A stretch of 64,000 nt of DNA, taken from positions 41,949,001 to 42,013,000 of the forward strand of contig JANJXV010000016.1 of the NCBI GenBank assembly GCA_024803745.1. The letters are read 5' to 3'. A model generated the notes under the pieces. It had not been told where the DNA came from. It did no database searches and saw nothing but the letters and a program-made list of their open reading frames with translations. Below are positions 22,015-34,614 of this stretch, in pieces. The DNA is from Megascapheus bottae (taxonomy: Eukaryota; Chordata; Mammalia; Rodentia; Geomyidae). The translations under genes were made by a program, and so were the position numbers. Positions within the stretch are counted from its first letter, which is position 1. Every line of letters starts with the position of its first letter.

Positions 22015-22765
22015 TTATCTAATCACAAATGGCTTTTGGGTCACATCAAATATTTTTCTGCATCTGTTCGTAAGACCATGTGCTTTGCTCTTTTGATGTA
22101 AGAGATGACATTAATTTCTGAATATGTAACTAGCTTCGAGTAAGTGATAGAAATTACATTTGGTTATTATAAAAATTGTTTCACACTGCCTGATTCAGTG
22201 TTTTACATTCATGTTTATGGAATCAATTGATCTGTAGTTATCTTTTCCTATGATGAGCTTGTCTGGGTTGGGTATTCTATTAAAGATGTCCTAATAGTAT
22301 GAGATGGAAAATACTCACTCCATCTTCTTCTAAAAAAGATCAAAGATAGTTGCTATAATTTTCATAATCCAAGAGCCTTCTGATTCTTGTAATTTGGGAG
22401 ACTATTATTTACTATTGCAATTCCTTTTATAAATGTAAGTCTGTTAGTATTCCTCTCTTCTTGGGTAGTGTTCAGAAACCTGCATCTGACTCTGTGGACT
22501 TAAATTTGGTGAGCATATCCTTTCATGACATTCTCTCATCCACGAGACCTGTCTCGAAGCTCCATGAACCATTTCTCATAGGAAGTATTGCATTTCTTCT
22601 TCTGTCTTTCTTAGCCTAGCTAAAAGCTTATTAATTTTCTCTGTATTTCAGAGCATGTTTTGTTTGTGATTTTATCAATTAATTTCCTATTTTATCTTCT
22701 TTGATGTCTAATATTCTATTAGATCTTAATGACTTATATTAAATTTGTTCTCTTTTTAGGGCTAT
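22015..22765 (-). mobile_element. Ancient LINE-1 ORF2 (reverse-transcriptase region) remnant
   Basis: The plus strand reads like complemented L1 RT sequence: tttttctgcatctgttcgta followed by gaccatgtgctttg and a ttgatgtaagagatgacatt segment. Next come ttatggaatcaattgatctg with tagttatcttttcc, and gtctgggttgggtattctat followed by a damaged block that would encode the FYQKKxxTP-like text. No open frame. The limits are approximate. Confidence 0.55.
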
Positions 22766-23711
22766 GAGGCCATTCAATTTTGGAGTGATCATGAGGTAGA
22801 CGTAAAATAAAGCAGGAGGGATGCAAACCAAATAGGGCAAACTGGTTAACATTTCCATCCAGCTACTGTACACAAGGCCCATGCAGGACACAACTGACTC
22901 AAAACAGAAACACTGACAATGGCAAGGCCAAGCCTTGAGAAATGTTGCAAAACACCTAGACTCAATCCTTCCTTATGCACATGTAGAATCTATACCTATA
23001 AATAATTTACTGTTATTTTACCAACTTTTGAGAGATCAGCATTAAAAGATTTCTTCAGTTTCCACGATCAAAAGCACTGAAGATCTATCTCTCTTACAAA
23101 AGATGTCAAGCTTTCCATGTGCAAACCCTACAGAAATAAGTGTATTTAATCTTTAAAAAAATAATAATGCCTGTTCCAGAAGACATTCTCTGTGCACTGT
23201 TCACTTTACAACCCTTTGGCTAAGAATTCTAAGGGTGCTGATAGCAGTTAAACAAAGGACTTTGAAGATCCAGGATGGCAAATGCTGCCGAGGACATCTA
23301 GAAAAATCAAATTATAAATGGGGATGATTTCCCTTCTCCTCTCCTAGACTCATCTTCTAACAATCAGAGCTTTCTCCTTGCCAACCACAAGGGTAAGAAA
23401 AACATTTATTCTTCTTTTCAGTTATCTCCACTCTTCTGGCTCAGACAATTTAGAAAATGGCTCTGTGGGGAGCCTCCACAATAATGTTCTAGTGCTTGAA
23501 AAGAGACATTTGCCAGGGCCGACATTTGTGAAGACGACATCTGATTTCATTGTATTGGTGGGTACAGAAAAACTCTCTCCCACTGACAGCACTGTAGATC
23601 CTGATGCCTGGCAGAGGAACAAATCACTGGAAATATGAAGAGCCATGCCAAAGGCCTTCTGAAATGTCCATAACATGACAATAATGCAAGCACTTAAAAC
23701 CAGGCACTCCA

Positions 23712-23714
<3 letters not shown>
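22766..23714. other. Gene-free DNA
   Basis: Unique-looking sequence without a supported gene. The frames at 23378-23763 run into the CA repeat and show no domain. Confidence 0.55.

Positions 23715-23762
<48 letters not shown>
23715..23762 (+). repeat. (CA)n microsatellite
   Basis: About 24 uninterrupted ca units. Confidence 0.97.
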
Positions 23763-23763
<1 letters not shown>

Positions 23764-24738
23764 CCCTCCCCTTCATAGAATGCATCCACCAACGGCCTCT
23801 TTATACTGTATAAAACCCTGCTTTTACAAAATAGGACACATATCCCTAAGGTTTAATAAGTTTCTTTGGAAAAACAAAAACTTTTTGTGGTTTTCCTGGT
23901 TATGAAAATGCTATAATATCTCTGAATTTTAACTTATCCTTCTGTTTTCTTGAGGTCTTATTTAGAAACATAATTCCTATCAGGGAATATTTTGAAAATA
24001 TCTACAGCACGATCTAACCTGGTTACGAGTACATGTACACAGAACAAATGTGATTTCTGGAACTGTTGTTGCACTCGGCTGCTCTGGCATGCTCTGTGTC
24101 TCTATTAACATTGCATGTTCCTTGAGCTCCTTCTAAAAGCTAATTGATCTGGGGAAAAACAAAAACAAAAACAAAAAAACCAAGACATTTCATATGAAGT
24201 TTCTTTCCTCAGCTAGCCTACATCCTAAGCCTTAAAAACAACAAAACGAAATTAACTCAATGTATGAATGATTCATTACAAAGTTAATGTCATCAAAGTC
24301 CAGAATATGGTTTCTGTGAACATTTCGGGGACCTACGCTGTGTTCACAAAGAGGAGAACACGCCACTCTCCTTGCTCTTATGTCCCAGAAATGAAGGCTG
24401 GATAAAAGTATTAAATCCACACTTAAGAGGAGAAACAATATTGGCTAAACAACAAATCCAATTTCATTCTGGAGTCCCTGGGAGAACTCATGTCTCAGGA
24501 TGAATTACTCGCCCACCTCGCTGGGAAGGACAGGCTCCTGCATGGAAAGCTCAGGAAGCCATGCCTGGAGAGAGGGCTCTTTTGCTCTGAGAAGTCACGC
24601 TGCCATCTTCTCAGAGCTGCGGAGGTGAGCTGTCCAGGTCCTGCAGGGCCAGCGGACCCTGGGGGTGAGGGAGGAAGAGAATCTTGCCCCACTGGGGCAT
24701 AAGAGAAAATATGGCGTGGCTCTCCATTGTAGTACCCA
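23763..24738. other. Gene-free DNA, with one weak exon candidate
   Basis: Contains a (CAAAAA)n stretch at about 24155-24178. A short open stretch at 24490-24625 ends at gcggag followed by gtgagc, a good donor match; see the findings. No homologue is recognised. Confidence 0.5.
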
Positions 24739-25052
24739 TGGAGGAAAAAGAGGAAGGAGAAGAAAAAGGAGAGGAAGGAGAGGAGGAAGGAGAGGAAGGA
24801 GAGGAGGAAGGAGAGGAAGGGAGGAGGAAGGAGAGGAAGGGAGGAGGAAGGAGAGAAAGGAGATGAAAGAGAGGAAGGAGAGGAGGAAGGAGAGGAAGGA
24901 GAGGAGGAAGGAGGGGAAGGAGAGGAGGAAGGAGAGGAAGGAGATGAAAGAGAGGAAGGAGAGGAGGAAGGAGAGGAAGGAGAGGAAGAGAGGAAGGAGA
25001 GGAAGAGAGAAAGGAGAGGAGGAAGGAAAGGAAGGAGAGGAAGGAGAGGCAA
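24738..25052 (+). repeat. Purine minisatellite (GGAGAGGAAGGA-type) with higher-order repeat
   Basis: About 315 bases of almost pure A/G built from ggagaggaagg and ggagaggaggaa units. A variant word agatgaaaga occurs at 24861-24870 and again at 24942-24951, 81 bases apart, in matching surroundings, so a higher-order block of about 81 bases has been duplicated. Because 81 and most units are multiples of three, all frames stay open (154 residues plus, up to 206 minus); these are repeat translations. Confidence 0.95.
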
Positions 25053-25059
25053 GGCCAGA

Positions 25060-25972
25060 ACAGGACATGAGTTGCTGGGGGCAGGCTGGCCGCTTGGTCC
25101 TGGCTCCTCACACACAAGGCATAGGTTGAATCCCTGCCATTACAAGACATGTACTATATTATGTTTATATAGGATTTGCACACACACATCTGTACCTATG
25201 TCTACACTCATACACATAACATTCCTATGTACCTACCTGTGCATACATGTACACCTGTATAGAGACACATAAATACCTAGATGCAGATGTATAGATATTT
25301 GAGAGATATCCTTTGGAATTTCTAGACTGCAGATTATTATTTAAGGAATTTCAGCCCCTATGACAGACAAAAAAAAATCTTTAGCAATAACGAATTATTT
25401 TCCTAGGACAATTTCTGACTGTACTCATGCAAGTCCTCATTCTAAGGAGCTAAAGGAATAACTGTTGATTTTTCATCATAGAAAATATATATTTCAATCT
25501 CTGCTTCCTATGTAAGAATTCTAGCTTTCTTTCAGAAATAATTGAGCATAGAAAACTTCAGGAACCTCCAGTCTGAAGGAAGCAGACATCTAGGATTCAG
25601 AATGTCCAATGTTGGAACTGTCAGAATATTTAAGACAGCCAAACATTGAGAACTTGAAAACTGCTTAAGAAAAGTTACATGGCTTTATAAATATTGTAGA
25701 AGTTAGGGTTCACAGTGTAGAATAAAATGTTATTTTATATCAAGAAGTCCTAATGTGTGTAAAATGGAAATAAAGTTTTGATTTAGAATGGCAAGAAAAT
25801 TAAATAAGTACAAATTTATAAAGCCAATACACTGGTATTTACTCCAAAATCAAGACAATCATACTTTCCATAAATGTCTCCAACTATGCAGATTAAATCT
25901 CAGAGTTCTCGCCTTAGGTATTTCAATGCCATATTCAAAGTTTGATCTTAATCTAAAATCAAATAAAAGAAA
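25060..25972. other. Gene-free DNA
   Basis: ACAC/TACC-rich text at 25175-25300 is weakly microsatellite-like. No supported gene. Confidence 0.55.
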
Positions 25973-25974
25973 TC

Positions 25975-26245
25975 CAACAAAATAAGCGCCATGAAGCAGG
26001 TACTTGACAAGGATGGAGTGGGGTCAAGGAGAAAAAGGTAGACAAAGTAAGAGGAGAAGAAAGGGAGAATGCAGTCAAGAAGCCAGTATATAACTTCCAC
26101 GGGAAAGAAGGGGTGGATAAGAGAGGATGAGTGAGAATTTTGAAAGGGTTGACAATAGGCAAGATGACTTCCTAAATGGAAACTTTTCGTACTGCTACTT
26201 AAACATCATAAAAATATGAAAACAAATAAAGAGAACTCAGAAACA
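25975..26245 (+). repeat. Unclassified purine-rich interspersed repeat, copy C
   Basis: The clearest copy of the family. It has aacaaaataagcgccatgaa, gcaggtacttgacaaggatg, gagtggggtcaaggagaaaa, gtagacaaagtaagaggaga, atgcagtcaagaagccagta, then a ggatgagtgagaattttgaa segment and a tail with atgaaaacaaataaag. It is collinear with copy A (1320-1605) over its whole length and with copy D (53375-53520) over its first half. Confidence 0.55.
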
Positions 26246-26249
26246 TATA

Positions 26250-29200
26250 AAGAATTTGATAGCCATTCAGCTGGCTTCTGCCTTCCGTGAAGAGCAGACT
26301 CTGGGGCTTTTAGTTGCTTCACATACAATGAGTGCCTTTTTCTCTCCAAATGCGTGACATTCCACATTGAACACTACTGGAACCTGCTCCTGATGAAGTA
26401 ATTTCTACTTCTGCAGTACAGTTCAGAAGGATGAGGAATCCACATCAATATTTAAATTTTTTTCTCTGGCAACTTTTCTAAATAGATTTATCACTAAATA
26501 GTGTTTTTGGTAAAGATTCTTTCCAAATTGAACATATGACCGTTTTTGAAATATGCTAAGGAAGTGACTGACTCCTGTGTAATTATTCTATTTCCTCAGG
26601 GTTTTCTTCTCCTTGTCTTAATTGGGAGCTCTGAAAAGACGTTGAGTTTGCCACACTCAGAAATGAAGTGGATTGGAACCGAGCATTAAAACCCCAGAAG
26701 CTTTGAGTAGGAAATCACTTTTGGCACTTCCTCAGCAATGAACTTGAGCTTTATGAACGTTTGGTGAAAATCTACCACGCTTAATAAAGATAACTTCTTG
26801 TCATAGCTGTTAAGTTATACGTATGCCTGAGAACAAGATTGTCAGATCAGAGGATGCTAAAAGCTTCTAGCATGAGCTGACTCACAGCGCACAAGAAAGT
26901 GGACAAATTTTGCTCTCAAATTCATACTTTCCAGATGCAATCAGTTTTCTCCCATTGGCCCAATTATACTGACTTGGCAGACAGAGGACGTGATAGAACC
27001 TGCAGCAGGCAAGAAAGCTCAGTGGTAAGGAACATTATCGCACTCAATCATTACACATTCTTATGGAATTTACTTAAACAAATTTTCTTCTAATCAGTTC
27101 CTCATATTTTTCAACTTTGGCTTAGAGAAAAGAAAAATGTCAGGGGAAGAGAACACATTCAGAAGGATATTTGAACAAGGGAAAGAAGAAAATAGATGTC
27201 TATTAAAAAACAAAGAAAACATGATTTTACAATAAGTGACAGAAATACTTTCCCTGAGCACAGTAAATGTGAACATTCCCACATTTCAGTGGAGATGTTA
27301 AGAAGCTATGGAAGCAATTTTTCATCTTGAGAACAAAATCATTGTGAAACACACAATGGATATTTCTTGCTGCTTCATACACTTTTAGGGAATTTTAATC
27401 TCTTTTTAATGGAGCTAGCAGCCTGGGCTCAAGCTCACTTTTTCACAAGGTGTCTCCATTCCTCTCACCCCCCCCCCCCGCAGTGAAGACTCAATTACCT
27501 TTGCTTGAAATCATTTGAGAGGAAATGCAAAGATTGAGTAAGGGACAGCCGGCCAAGCACAGGAGGCAGCTGGGCTCCATAAAGGTCCCTTTAATCCTCT
27601 AGGTGTGCAGGAATTCCACAGCACTTGGTATTGACGTGCCTCGTAATATTTACCTCATCCTTACCTTCCAAGGAAAATTGAATCACCAATCCCAAGTGTC
27701 CTGGGCCTTTTCTTGGGCATGGCATCGCACTCAGCCAGGACGGCACTGCCTTGTGCTCTAAGCTCAGTGGGTGGCTGACTGGAGAAATGAGCATATGGAC
27801 TGGAAGATGAAGAGAAGTGAAAGAGCTATCAAGATCATCACAGAAGCTTTAATGCAGTTCACCTCTCACAGACAGCTGAGGGTGGGTAGACTGAAGGAGT
27901 GATGTTGTACACACGTGTACTTCCTTTCATTAACCAAGAATAAGAGGGAGTGTAAAAACAGTCCCTTCCTTGTCAAAAAAACAACCCACTAAAATGTTAA
28001 ATTATACATATAATCTTAGATTTCAGTGGGGCAGCAATACTATTAATCATGATTCTATTAGCTGCTATCTTGTGAAGACTTTTGAAAAAATACCCCAAAT
28101 CCTTTCTCTTATTGATTTGGAATCAAGTTGGTATGTTCTCTTGTCTACAGAGAACTACCAGTGGATAGGACAGTGTGCTAAGACATACTGCATTCGATTC
28201 ATGTTACGGACTTTTAAACATTGCAGAAGAGTCCATTTCTTTCAAACACAGATGGAAGATAGGCATCCTTCTTTAAGTCAGTGCTGCTGGTTTATGACTG
28301 CAGAAGAGCATTAAGAATGTCCCCTCAGCGCCCATAGACAGGAACAGGGGTCACATCTGCTTTGACAGACACGGTCAGGAGTGCTCGGGGCCTCCCGGGC
28401 TGTCTGGACACACGTGGTGCCTTTCGTACCCTGGGCTGTCTTCACTAGCTCCCCTCCACACAGGGTTGGCACAGCTGCATTGCTGGGGACTGGGCTGCTG
28501 GCAGGGGCCTGAGGGTGCTGGGTGGAAACATGATGTGTTAGTGCTCGCAGCTGCTTGGCTGTGTGTCCAGACCCAGGTCTTCCTTCCTCGACAGTGTTGT
28601 GCAGGACTCTGGAAACAGCCATGTGACCCTGACAAATTCTGTGTAGACATGTGACCATGCCAGTGTGCGGGATGTCTTTATGTTTTGGTGAAAAAATATA
28701 TATATATATACACTTCTCAAAATAGGATGCCAGTTCTCTTGCTAATTTGATTTTTTATTTTTATGAAAATCTATACTGTGGAGCAACATAAAATGAAAAG
28801 AGACAATGCTGGTATGCAAAATACTTTTATTAACCGCATGCATTCTATTTTATCGTGAACTACTTAAATTGGACTATTTTTTCATTTTTATTTTGCTTAA
28901 GTAGATACAACTGCACCATCAAGAGAGAAACATTCTACAAATTGAGGACGTTGTCTTTCATAGTGACCTGCCATTCAGAATTAATGACGCGATTTCATTT
29001 TAAAGAACAATCAATCAGATAACAGATTTTTCCCTTCCAGAAATGAAGTAACTGTCCCATGTTTCATGTTACCCTGTAATTTGTCAATTCAGTTCTTTGG
29101 AAAATAAACAATTGAAGATTATGAACTGTTAGTTAATTTTTCCAAAAACATTTATAAATAATATAAAACATACCTTAAGCAAAACATTGAACATAAATTT

Positions 29201-29675
29201 TAGCCAGAAAACTCAAATGACTTCAATTATGCTGTTCTTACAGTCGCAACCATAATTTTTTTAAATTTATTATTTAAATTTGAAACAATTACTCATGAAA
29301 TGCTGTGTTTTTTCAAAAGCCTGAGTCAATTTCACCCCCAAGAGCAAAATATTCATTGGCCCCAAATGGCAGCAACTATTTGCCTTTTCCTGCTGATACA
29401 TGAGAAAGATGAAATAATGCTTTTAATTTGCATTCTCTTGCTTCTGGCACCCTGAGCTTCAAATACTATATTAGTTCTTTCAGTATTCCAGAATGAATTA
29501 GTAGAACATAAACACATTAGAACCATCTTTCCGATGTTTCTAGGAGAAGAATGTAAAAATAGGGAGCTAGTTTCTTCTTAAGAGCACTAAAGAATTCTTA
29601 TGCAAATTTTGAGACACACAATGTTAAGCGTGTGCGACAGTCATAAGTGAAAACCAAAGCTAAAACCAAAAGGAA
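26250..29675. other. Gene-free DNA
   Basis: More than 3 kb with no supported gene or clear mobile element. A C10 run lies at 27470-27479 and a short (TA)n at 28687-28710. The 114-115-residue frames at 27970-28314 (+) and 28311-28658 (-) abut but have no recognisable domain. Confidence 0.55.
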
Positions 29676-29677
29676 AT

Positions 29678-29720
29678 GAAGAAGAAGAAGAAGAAGAAGA
29701 AGGAGGAGGAGGAGGAGGAG

Positions 29721-29755
<35 letters not shown>

Positions 29756-29836
29756 GGAGGAGGAGGAGGAGGAGATGAGGAGGAGGAGGAGGGGGGAGGG
29801 GGAGGAGGGGGGAGGGGGAGAGGGAGGGGGAGGAAG
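29678..29836 (+). repeat. (GAA)n(GGA)n purine tract
   Basis: Starts as (gaa)n, passes into (gga)n with gaa interruptions and ends in ggggga-rich text. One strand is almost purely purine for about 160 bases. The glutamate-rich and leucine/serine/proline-rich frames across it are artefacts. Confidence 0.95.
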
Positions 29837-29839
29837 AAT

Positions 29840-30505
29840 AAGAAACACAATACTTGATGAAGTAAAGGCAGGTCCAGGATGTGAAGGGGGTCGGCTGGGC
29901 AGAAGGAAGAGAGGAGTTCATGCGGTGGGGAGGCAAGGAAAGTATGGCACAGCTACACATGGCTGTGTCACGGGAAACATGCAATTAATTGGAGCTAGTA
30001 AGCATGATAAAATGTGTGTGTGCCGGGGGAATGAGGGAAGGAATCAGAGTTGTAACACTTTAATTTATTGATATGTGGCACTTGTTATTGGAGTTATGTA
30101 AAATCAGGATCAGTTCTTCTGATATTACGGCAGAATACAGTTAGATAAAGTGGGAACATCAACCTAGATTTCTGTCTTCCCAAACAATTGTACATCTTCC
30201 ATAATTTCATAAATTATGATACAATTTATATCATAAAAAGGTAGAAAATGTTCCTTGAAACTGTGATACTACTTTAGCAGTAACCTGTTGTCCTCCAAGG
30301 CAGCTTACTTAAAGCGTCAGGACTTTTCGAGGCACAGGTGAGGCTCTGAAACCCCATCTCGGGATGTTTATGACACAGTGGGTCCAGCAGAGCCCAGCTG
30401 GTGCTTCCTGATGTTCACATAGGATGACACGTGGTCTTTGCCTGGTGCCTATTACATATGCCAGAGATGCAGGGATGACAAATAAGCCAGGGAAAATATG
30501 GCTCA
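29840..30505. other. Gene-free DNA
   Basis: No supported gene and no repeat recognised. Confidence 0.5.
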
Positions 30506-30509
30506 AAAT

Positions 30510-30960
30510 CATGAAGAACTAAGGAGACGGAAATTAAAACCATAGTGAGAGACTATTAAGTCTACATTCAAGTAGCTAAAATTAAAGGGAGATTAAACCA
30601 AACATTGGCAAGGATTGGAAGGACCTGGAATGCCTATACTGCTGCTAAGGCTATAAAATATAACCATTTGGGGCAGCATTTTGATAATTTCTTAGAAATC
30701 TAAACATGTAAATACTGTGAGCCAAGTGCCTCATCCCTGCACCTCTCTATAACCTGGATGCAGTCCAAATCTCCAATAGAATGTGAGGGGTATATGGTTT
30801 GTGTTTAGAATGAAGGATGAGCACGTTTTTGTTGCATGTCACATCATGAATAAATCTCAAAATAGTTACGCTCCAGGAAAGATGCAAAACAAACAACAGT
30901 GAGCTGCATGATTCCATTTGAATAAAATTTTGAGGGAGAAAATAACCTGTGGCCACATAG
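30510..30960 (+). mobile_element. Ancient LINE-1 3' remnant
   Basis: Contains the L1 block gtgagagactattaagtcta, then gcaaggattggaaggacctg gaatgcctatactgctg and accatttggggcagcatttt. The late 3' part has a cctggatgcagtccaaatct segment and the gctgcatgattccatttgaa word typical of the 3' end of old mammalian L1s. It has broken frames throughout. Confidence 0.6.
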
Positions 30961-30964
30961 ATTT

Positions 30965-32295
30965 ATTTTCTGAGGTAAAGTGGAGAGAGAGAGAGAAGAG
31001 CCTCTATTCAAGGATAGGCAAAGACATTTCGGGTTATGACAATTTCCTTCTGTTTTATTGTAGTGCTTTCACTGGCATTCCTGTGTAAGTCTTTGCAATG
31101 TCCATTGTAGTTCAGTACAGATCTTTCAGACCTAAAATAAATGACAAAATAAGGAAAACTCTCTGTACGAGTCATACTATATTTTTCTCCCAAAATTTTG
31201 TGTGTAATTTATCTTTATGAAGAATGTGCAGTAACAGGGTTGACTCAAATATTCTTGTTAATATTCACAGAAATGAATGAACTTTTCTCACATTTGTAGC
31301 TGATAAACTTACCAACTCTTCATTTACAAAGAAACAATAACAAATTCAGCTGACAACATCCAGTGTTGAATGAATGCCACTCTATCTTCTCAAGCCGATG
31401 ATAATTCAACGGTTAGGTTCAAGAACCAACATGCATTCTAGACACTTCAGTGCTTGCCGGAGGCAGCCCAACTTTCATGGAAATCAATTAAGTTATTCTA
31501 CATGAACACTGAAGGTGAACCAAAAATAAATGTAAATAGAATATAACAGGAATGTTATTCTTTCCTTTGCAGTATCATTAAATACTGGCTGGATACTATT
31601 ATTAAAACATTGAGATAACTTTTATGGTGCCATACTTGCTTCTCTGGATCATTAGTTATTTTTGCCTTTTTTTTTAAAGCAGGAAAAATAATTCATCACA
31701 GTATACCAGTGTTCAAAATAAATACCATTGTGATAATTTATAAAACATATTCAACTGATCACGAGTAAGATCTGTAAAGCAGGAGCCGTCCAACAGTCTA
31801 TTCCCAATGGAGCACCTCACCCCTCAAGAAGAATGGTGCCCACTAACTAAGCTCCTGGAGCACAGTTCCTCGTTCAGGCCCTTCTTTCCCTCATCATGCA
31901 GCTGTGTTTGCACAAACTGATATCTGATCAATGACTAATCCTCTCAAAGAATGTGACCCATGGAAAAGGAGCAAAAATTTAAAAGGAAAGAAACATTACC
32001 CAAGCTCTTTAAATAAAAAATACACATTTCCATGCTTTTCTGCCATTTCCAGTTTTCTAATAAAAGTGTTGCCAGGGAAACCTCATGCAAAACAAGAACT
32101 GCTGTCAAATGTCATCATTAAAGGGAGCTCACATCACCCCTTCTCCTGGAGATGCTATTTATTATTTTTCTCAATCTGTAAAGCTCTTGCTTTCAGAGTT
32201 TCTTCTGAGTGCTGACATAAAATGAAACAATCATAATTTGTAAGAATGTCAGGGGAAAATATTCTTCTGCTCCTGAAAATGTGTTGTCCCGGGAG
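30965..32295. other. Gene-free DNA
   Basis: No supported gene. A (GA)n short run lies at 30983-30998. Confidence 0.55.
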
Positions 32296-32297
32296 AA

Positions 32298-32398
32298 AGG
32301 AAGGAAGGAAGGAAAAAAGGAAGGAAGGAAGGAAGGAAGGAAGGAAGGAAGGAAGGAAGGAAGGAAGGAAGGAAGGAAGGAAGGAAGGGAAGAAAAGA
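32298..32398 (+). repeat. (GGAA)n microsatellite
   Basis: About 22 ggaa units with one ggaaaaaa interruption near 32312. The frames of repeated FLPS residues on the complement are repeat translations. Confidence 0.97.
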
Positions 32399-32399
32399 A

Positions 32400-32960
32400 G
32401 GATTGAGTGAGTCACAGAGTGTGTCCCTTATCATTCACTCAAGAACCTGAAAAAAAGACGAGGAATTATTTCTTATTTGCTTTTAGAAAAAGGAAAACAT
32501 TTGGAAATGAAGTCAAGTAACCTCTGCCTCAAGGAAGGCCCGCCCAGGATTGCTCACTGACGACTAACAAAGGTAGGACTCCAAGACAGGTAAAAGAGTC
32601 ATGCAGCCAATGTGGACGACTGAATTGTCCATGAGAAAACCTGCCGAGCTTGCCCCTCTCCTAGAAGAATCCCCCACTTCACAGCAGTCCAGCAAGGCCC
32701 TAGAGACAAACCTACAACCCTGAGAAGAGGCCTCAGGGGGGGCTGCAGCCTTTGATCTCCTGGAATGCATTCCCTTTCCAAAGCAGACCTGGAATGGAGA
32801 CCATGAAGGTGGGAGGGCTGCTGGGTCTTTGAAGGACACAGGCTTGGAATCGCACTCCAGTTCTGGTTCTCAGGTTCCTCCCTTCTACATGATTTTCCTA
32901 AACCTTCCATAGCTACTATTATTTTGTCATGTACCTGTCCTCTCTATTTCGTTTTTTTAA
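32400..32960. other. Gene-free DNA
   Basis: No recognisable gene. Two overlapping minus frames (91 and 103 residues) at 32564-32910 lie in slightly GC-richer text and show no domain. Confidence 0.5.
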
Positions 32961-32962
32961 AT

Positions 32963-33130
32963 GGAGCTGGACATGATATCAAGAGTTTGTGATCTAAACA
33001 CTTAGGAAGAGAACTGGAGGATCAAAATTTCTAGGCCAGTTTGAGCTTCTCTGCTGGGATGCAGCTCAGAGTTGAGTACTTGCCTGGCAGGTGCACCGCC
33101 CCGGATTTGATCCCCAGCAGGACAGCACAG
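32963..33130 (+). mobile_element. Composite SINE, B1-like + ID-like end
   Basis: The left half is gagctggacatgatatcaag with ggaggatcaaaatttctagg ccagtttgagc. The right half is an ID-type unit: ctgggatgcagctcagagtt, gagtacttgcctggcaggtg, and the B-box-like gatttgatccccagcaggac. The A tail is lost. Confidence 0.75.
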
Positions 33131-34245
33131 GGGGCTCATTAAATTGCTGAGGAGTAATCAAGCTTAGATCAACACAATGGCTCCAATATGAAAACTCATA
33201 CGTTCTTACTAATCAGTAGTAAGATACCATAGTGTGATTAGCATCATGATTAAAATGTAGGGGAGATAGAGAAGAGGTTGTCAAAATATTCCCCTTAAAT
33301 TTTTAATTGAACCATTTTTTAAATGCTAAAATTGTTTAAGCAATAAAACTATCCAATTAGCTCATGCAATTGAGCTTTTCTGTAGCAAAGTAGTGAAGCT
33401 AATGTCAATGCAAATAAAATTGATTGCGTTCTTATAAGGAAGTAATGTCTCTGTGGAAATGGGAACATAATTCTACAGCATCAGTACATTAAAAGATTCT
33501 TTGGATCATCTCTCTTTATTAGTTACAATAAAAGATTTGAGTGCAGAAAGGATTCAGAATATAGCAATGCTAAAATCATCCTCATGCTAACATTATTATC
33601 TACAGTGAGGATACTTCCTAACCTATTTCCTCATTTCTTTCTGACATGATTGCCTAAATCAGAATTTGAGTGGTGTCTCAATTTGTCAGCGGGAGGGAAT
33701 TTCCAGGGCTTCTGTACTAAAATGGTAAACGTAAAATTTGATTGAATCTCCTGGGATCGGTGGGGTCATTTTAATCCGTGAAGATTGCAACACCTGAGGA
33801 ATGAGCGCGTTGGAAATGGGAGCCTCATTCTTGGTAACACAATCTGGCGTTACCATGAGCCCCAGTACAAGAGGACACATAGCGAGAGGTGACTCAGGGA
33901 ACGGACATGGTTAGAGAGAAAGTTAACGTCAGCCAGTTCTGCTCCTCTAAATACCGAGAAACCCAAAACTCATTTTTTTTTCTTTCTTCAGCGGGGTTTG
34001 TGAGTAGACATGGACACATAAAATTGACTTACGTTTTTAATTTTTCAGCGGAATGTTTAAAGTCAGGTTAAATGCAACTGTGAATAAAATGATGCCCTAG
34101 AGCAATTGGAAAGGGTTTTTATTACATAATGAATCCTGTTCACATTTAAGTAATGAGTTGTCCTATATAGAGAAAATGTGTCAAACCAGTGTGTGGGTAC
34201 AGCAACTTGGTGGAGTCGGGCTTCCACAGAGAGAGTAGTAGAGAG
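33131..34245. other. Gene-free DNA
   Basis: AT-rich unique sequence without a supported gene. Confidence 0.55.
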
Positions 34246-34249
34246 GTAT

Positions 34250-34372
34250 CACTGACCTGCAGGTGAAGAGTTGATACTGTCTTGCTATATAACCAAGGTT
34301 GCCTTTGAGTTTTGAATCCTCCTGCCTCAGCCTTGCAAATGTTGCAATGGCAACCATGTCCCAGGATCTTCT
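34250..34372 (-). mobile_element. B1/7SL-like SINE
   Basis: The plus strand shows the complement of a 7SL-derived monomer: ctgtcttgctatataaccaa, ggttgcctttgagttttgaa, tcctcctgcctcagccttgc and caaatgttgcaatggcaacc atgtcc. Diverged, with no clear tail or duplication. Confidence 0.7.
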
Positions 34373-34499
34373 GTTCTTTCTGCTTTTAAGAAAGAGTCAG
34401 AATTAGATGGCGGGAGCAGCTGTGTGCTCTAAACTCTTCAGTTTGCTGACTGTAACTGTTTCTGTGTGAGTAAAACCCCCGACACTCAATATCAATGAT

Positions 34500-34612
34500 A
34501 CCGTTTAATTTCATTATCCTCTGAGGTCCTTTGGGGTCTCTTTTTAGTCTTATTCTCCCAGTCTATACTTCCTGGGTAGCTAGGATTGAAGCTGGGAATC
34601 CCACACCAACAA
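34500..34612 (-). mobile_element. Possible B1-like SINE remnant
   Basis: The word cttcctgggtagctaggatt is the complement of the start of 7SL-derived SINEs. The sequence around it is too diverged for firm limits. Confidence 0.35.
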
Positions 34613-34614
34613 AA

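Noticed and set aside
23675..23770. Possible CRISPR-like array at the regular repeat
   Set aside because: It is a plain CA microsatellite with no spacers. No direct-repeat/spacer structure was found anywhere in the window.
24495..25150. Long glutamate/arginine- or serine/leucine/proline-rich ORFs on both strands
   Set aside because: They are translations of the purine minisatellite, whose units are mostly multiples of three.
27001..27045. ID-like words (agaaagctcagtggtaagga)
   Set aside because: Only one short word matches the ID A-box area and no B box or tail follows.
29598..30071. Polyglutamate / polyleucine ORFs
   Set aside because: They are translations of the (GAA)n(GGA)n tract.
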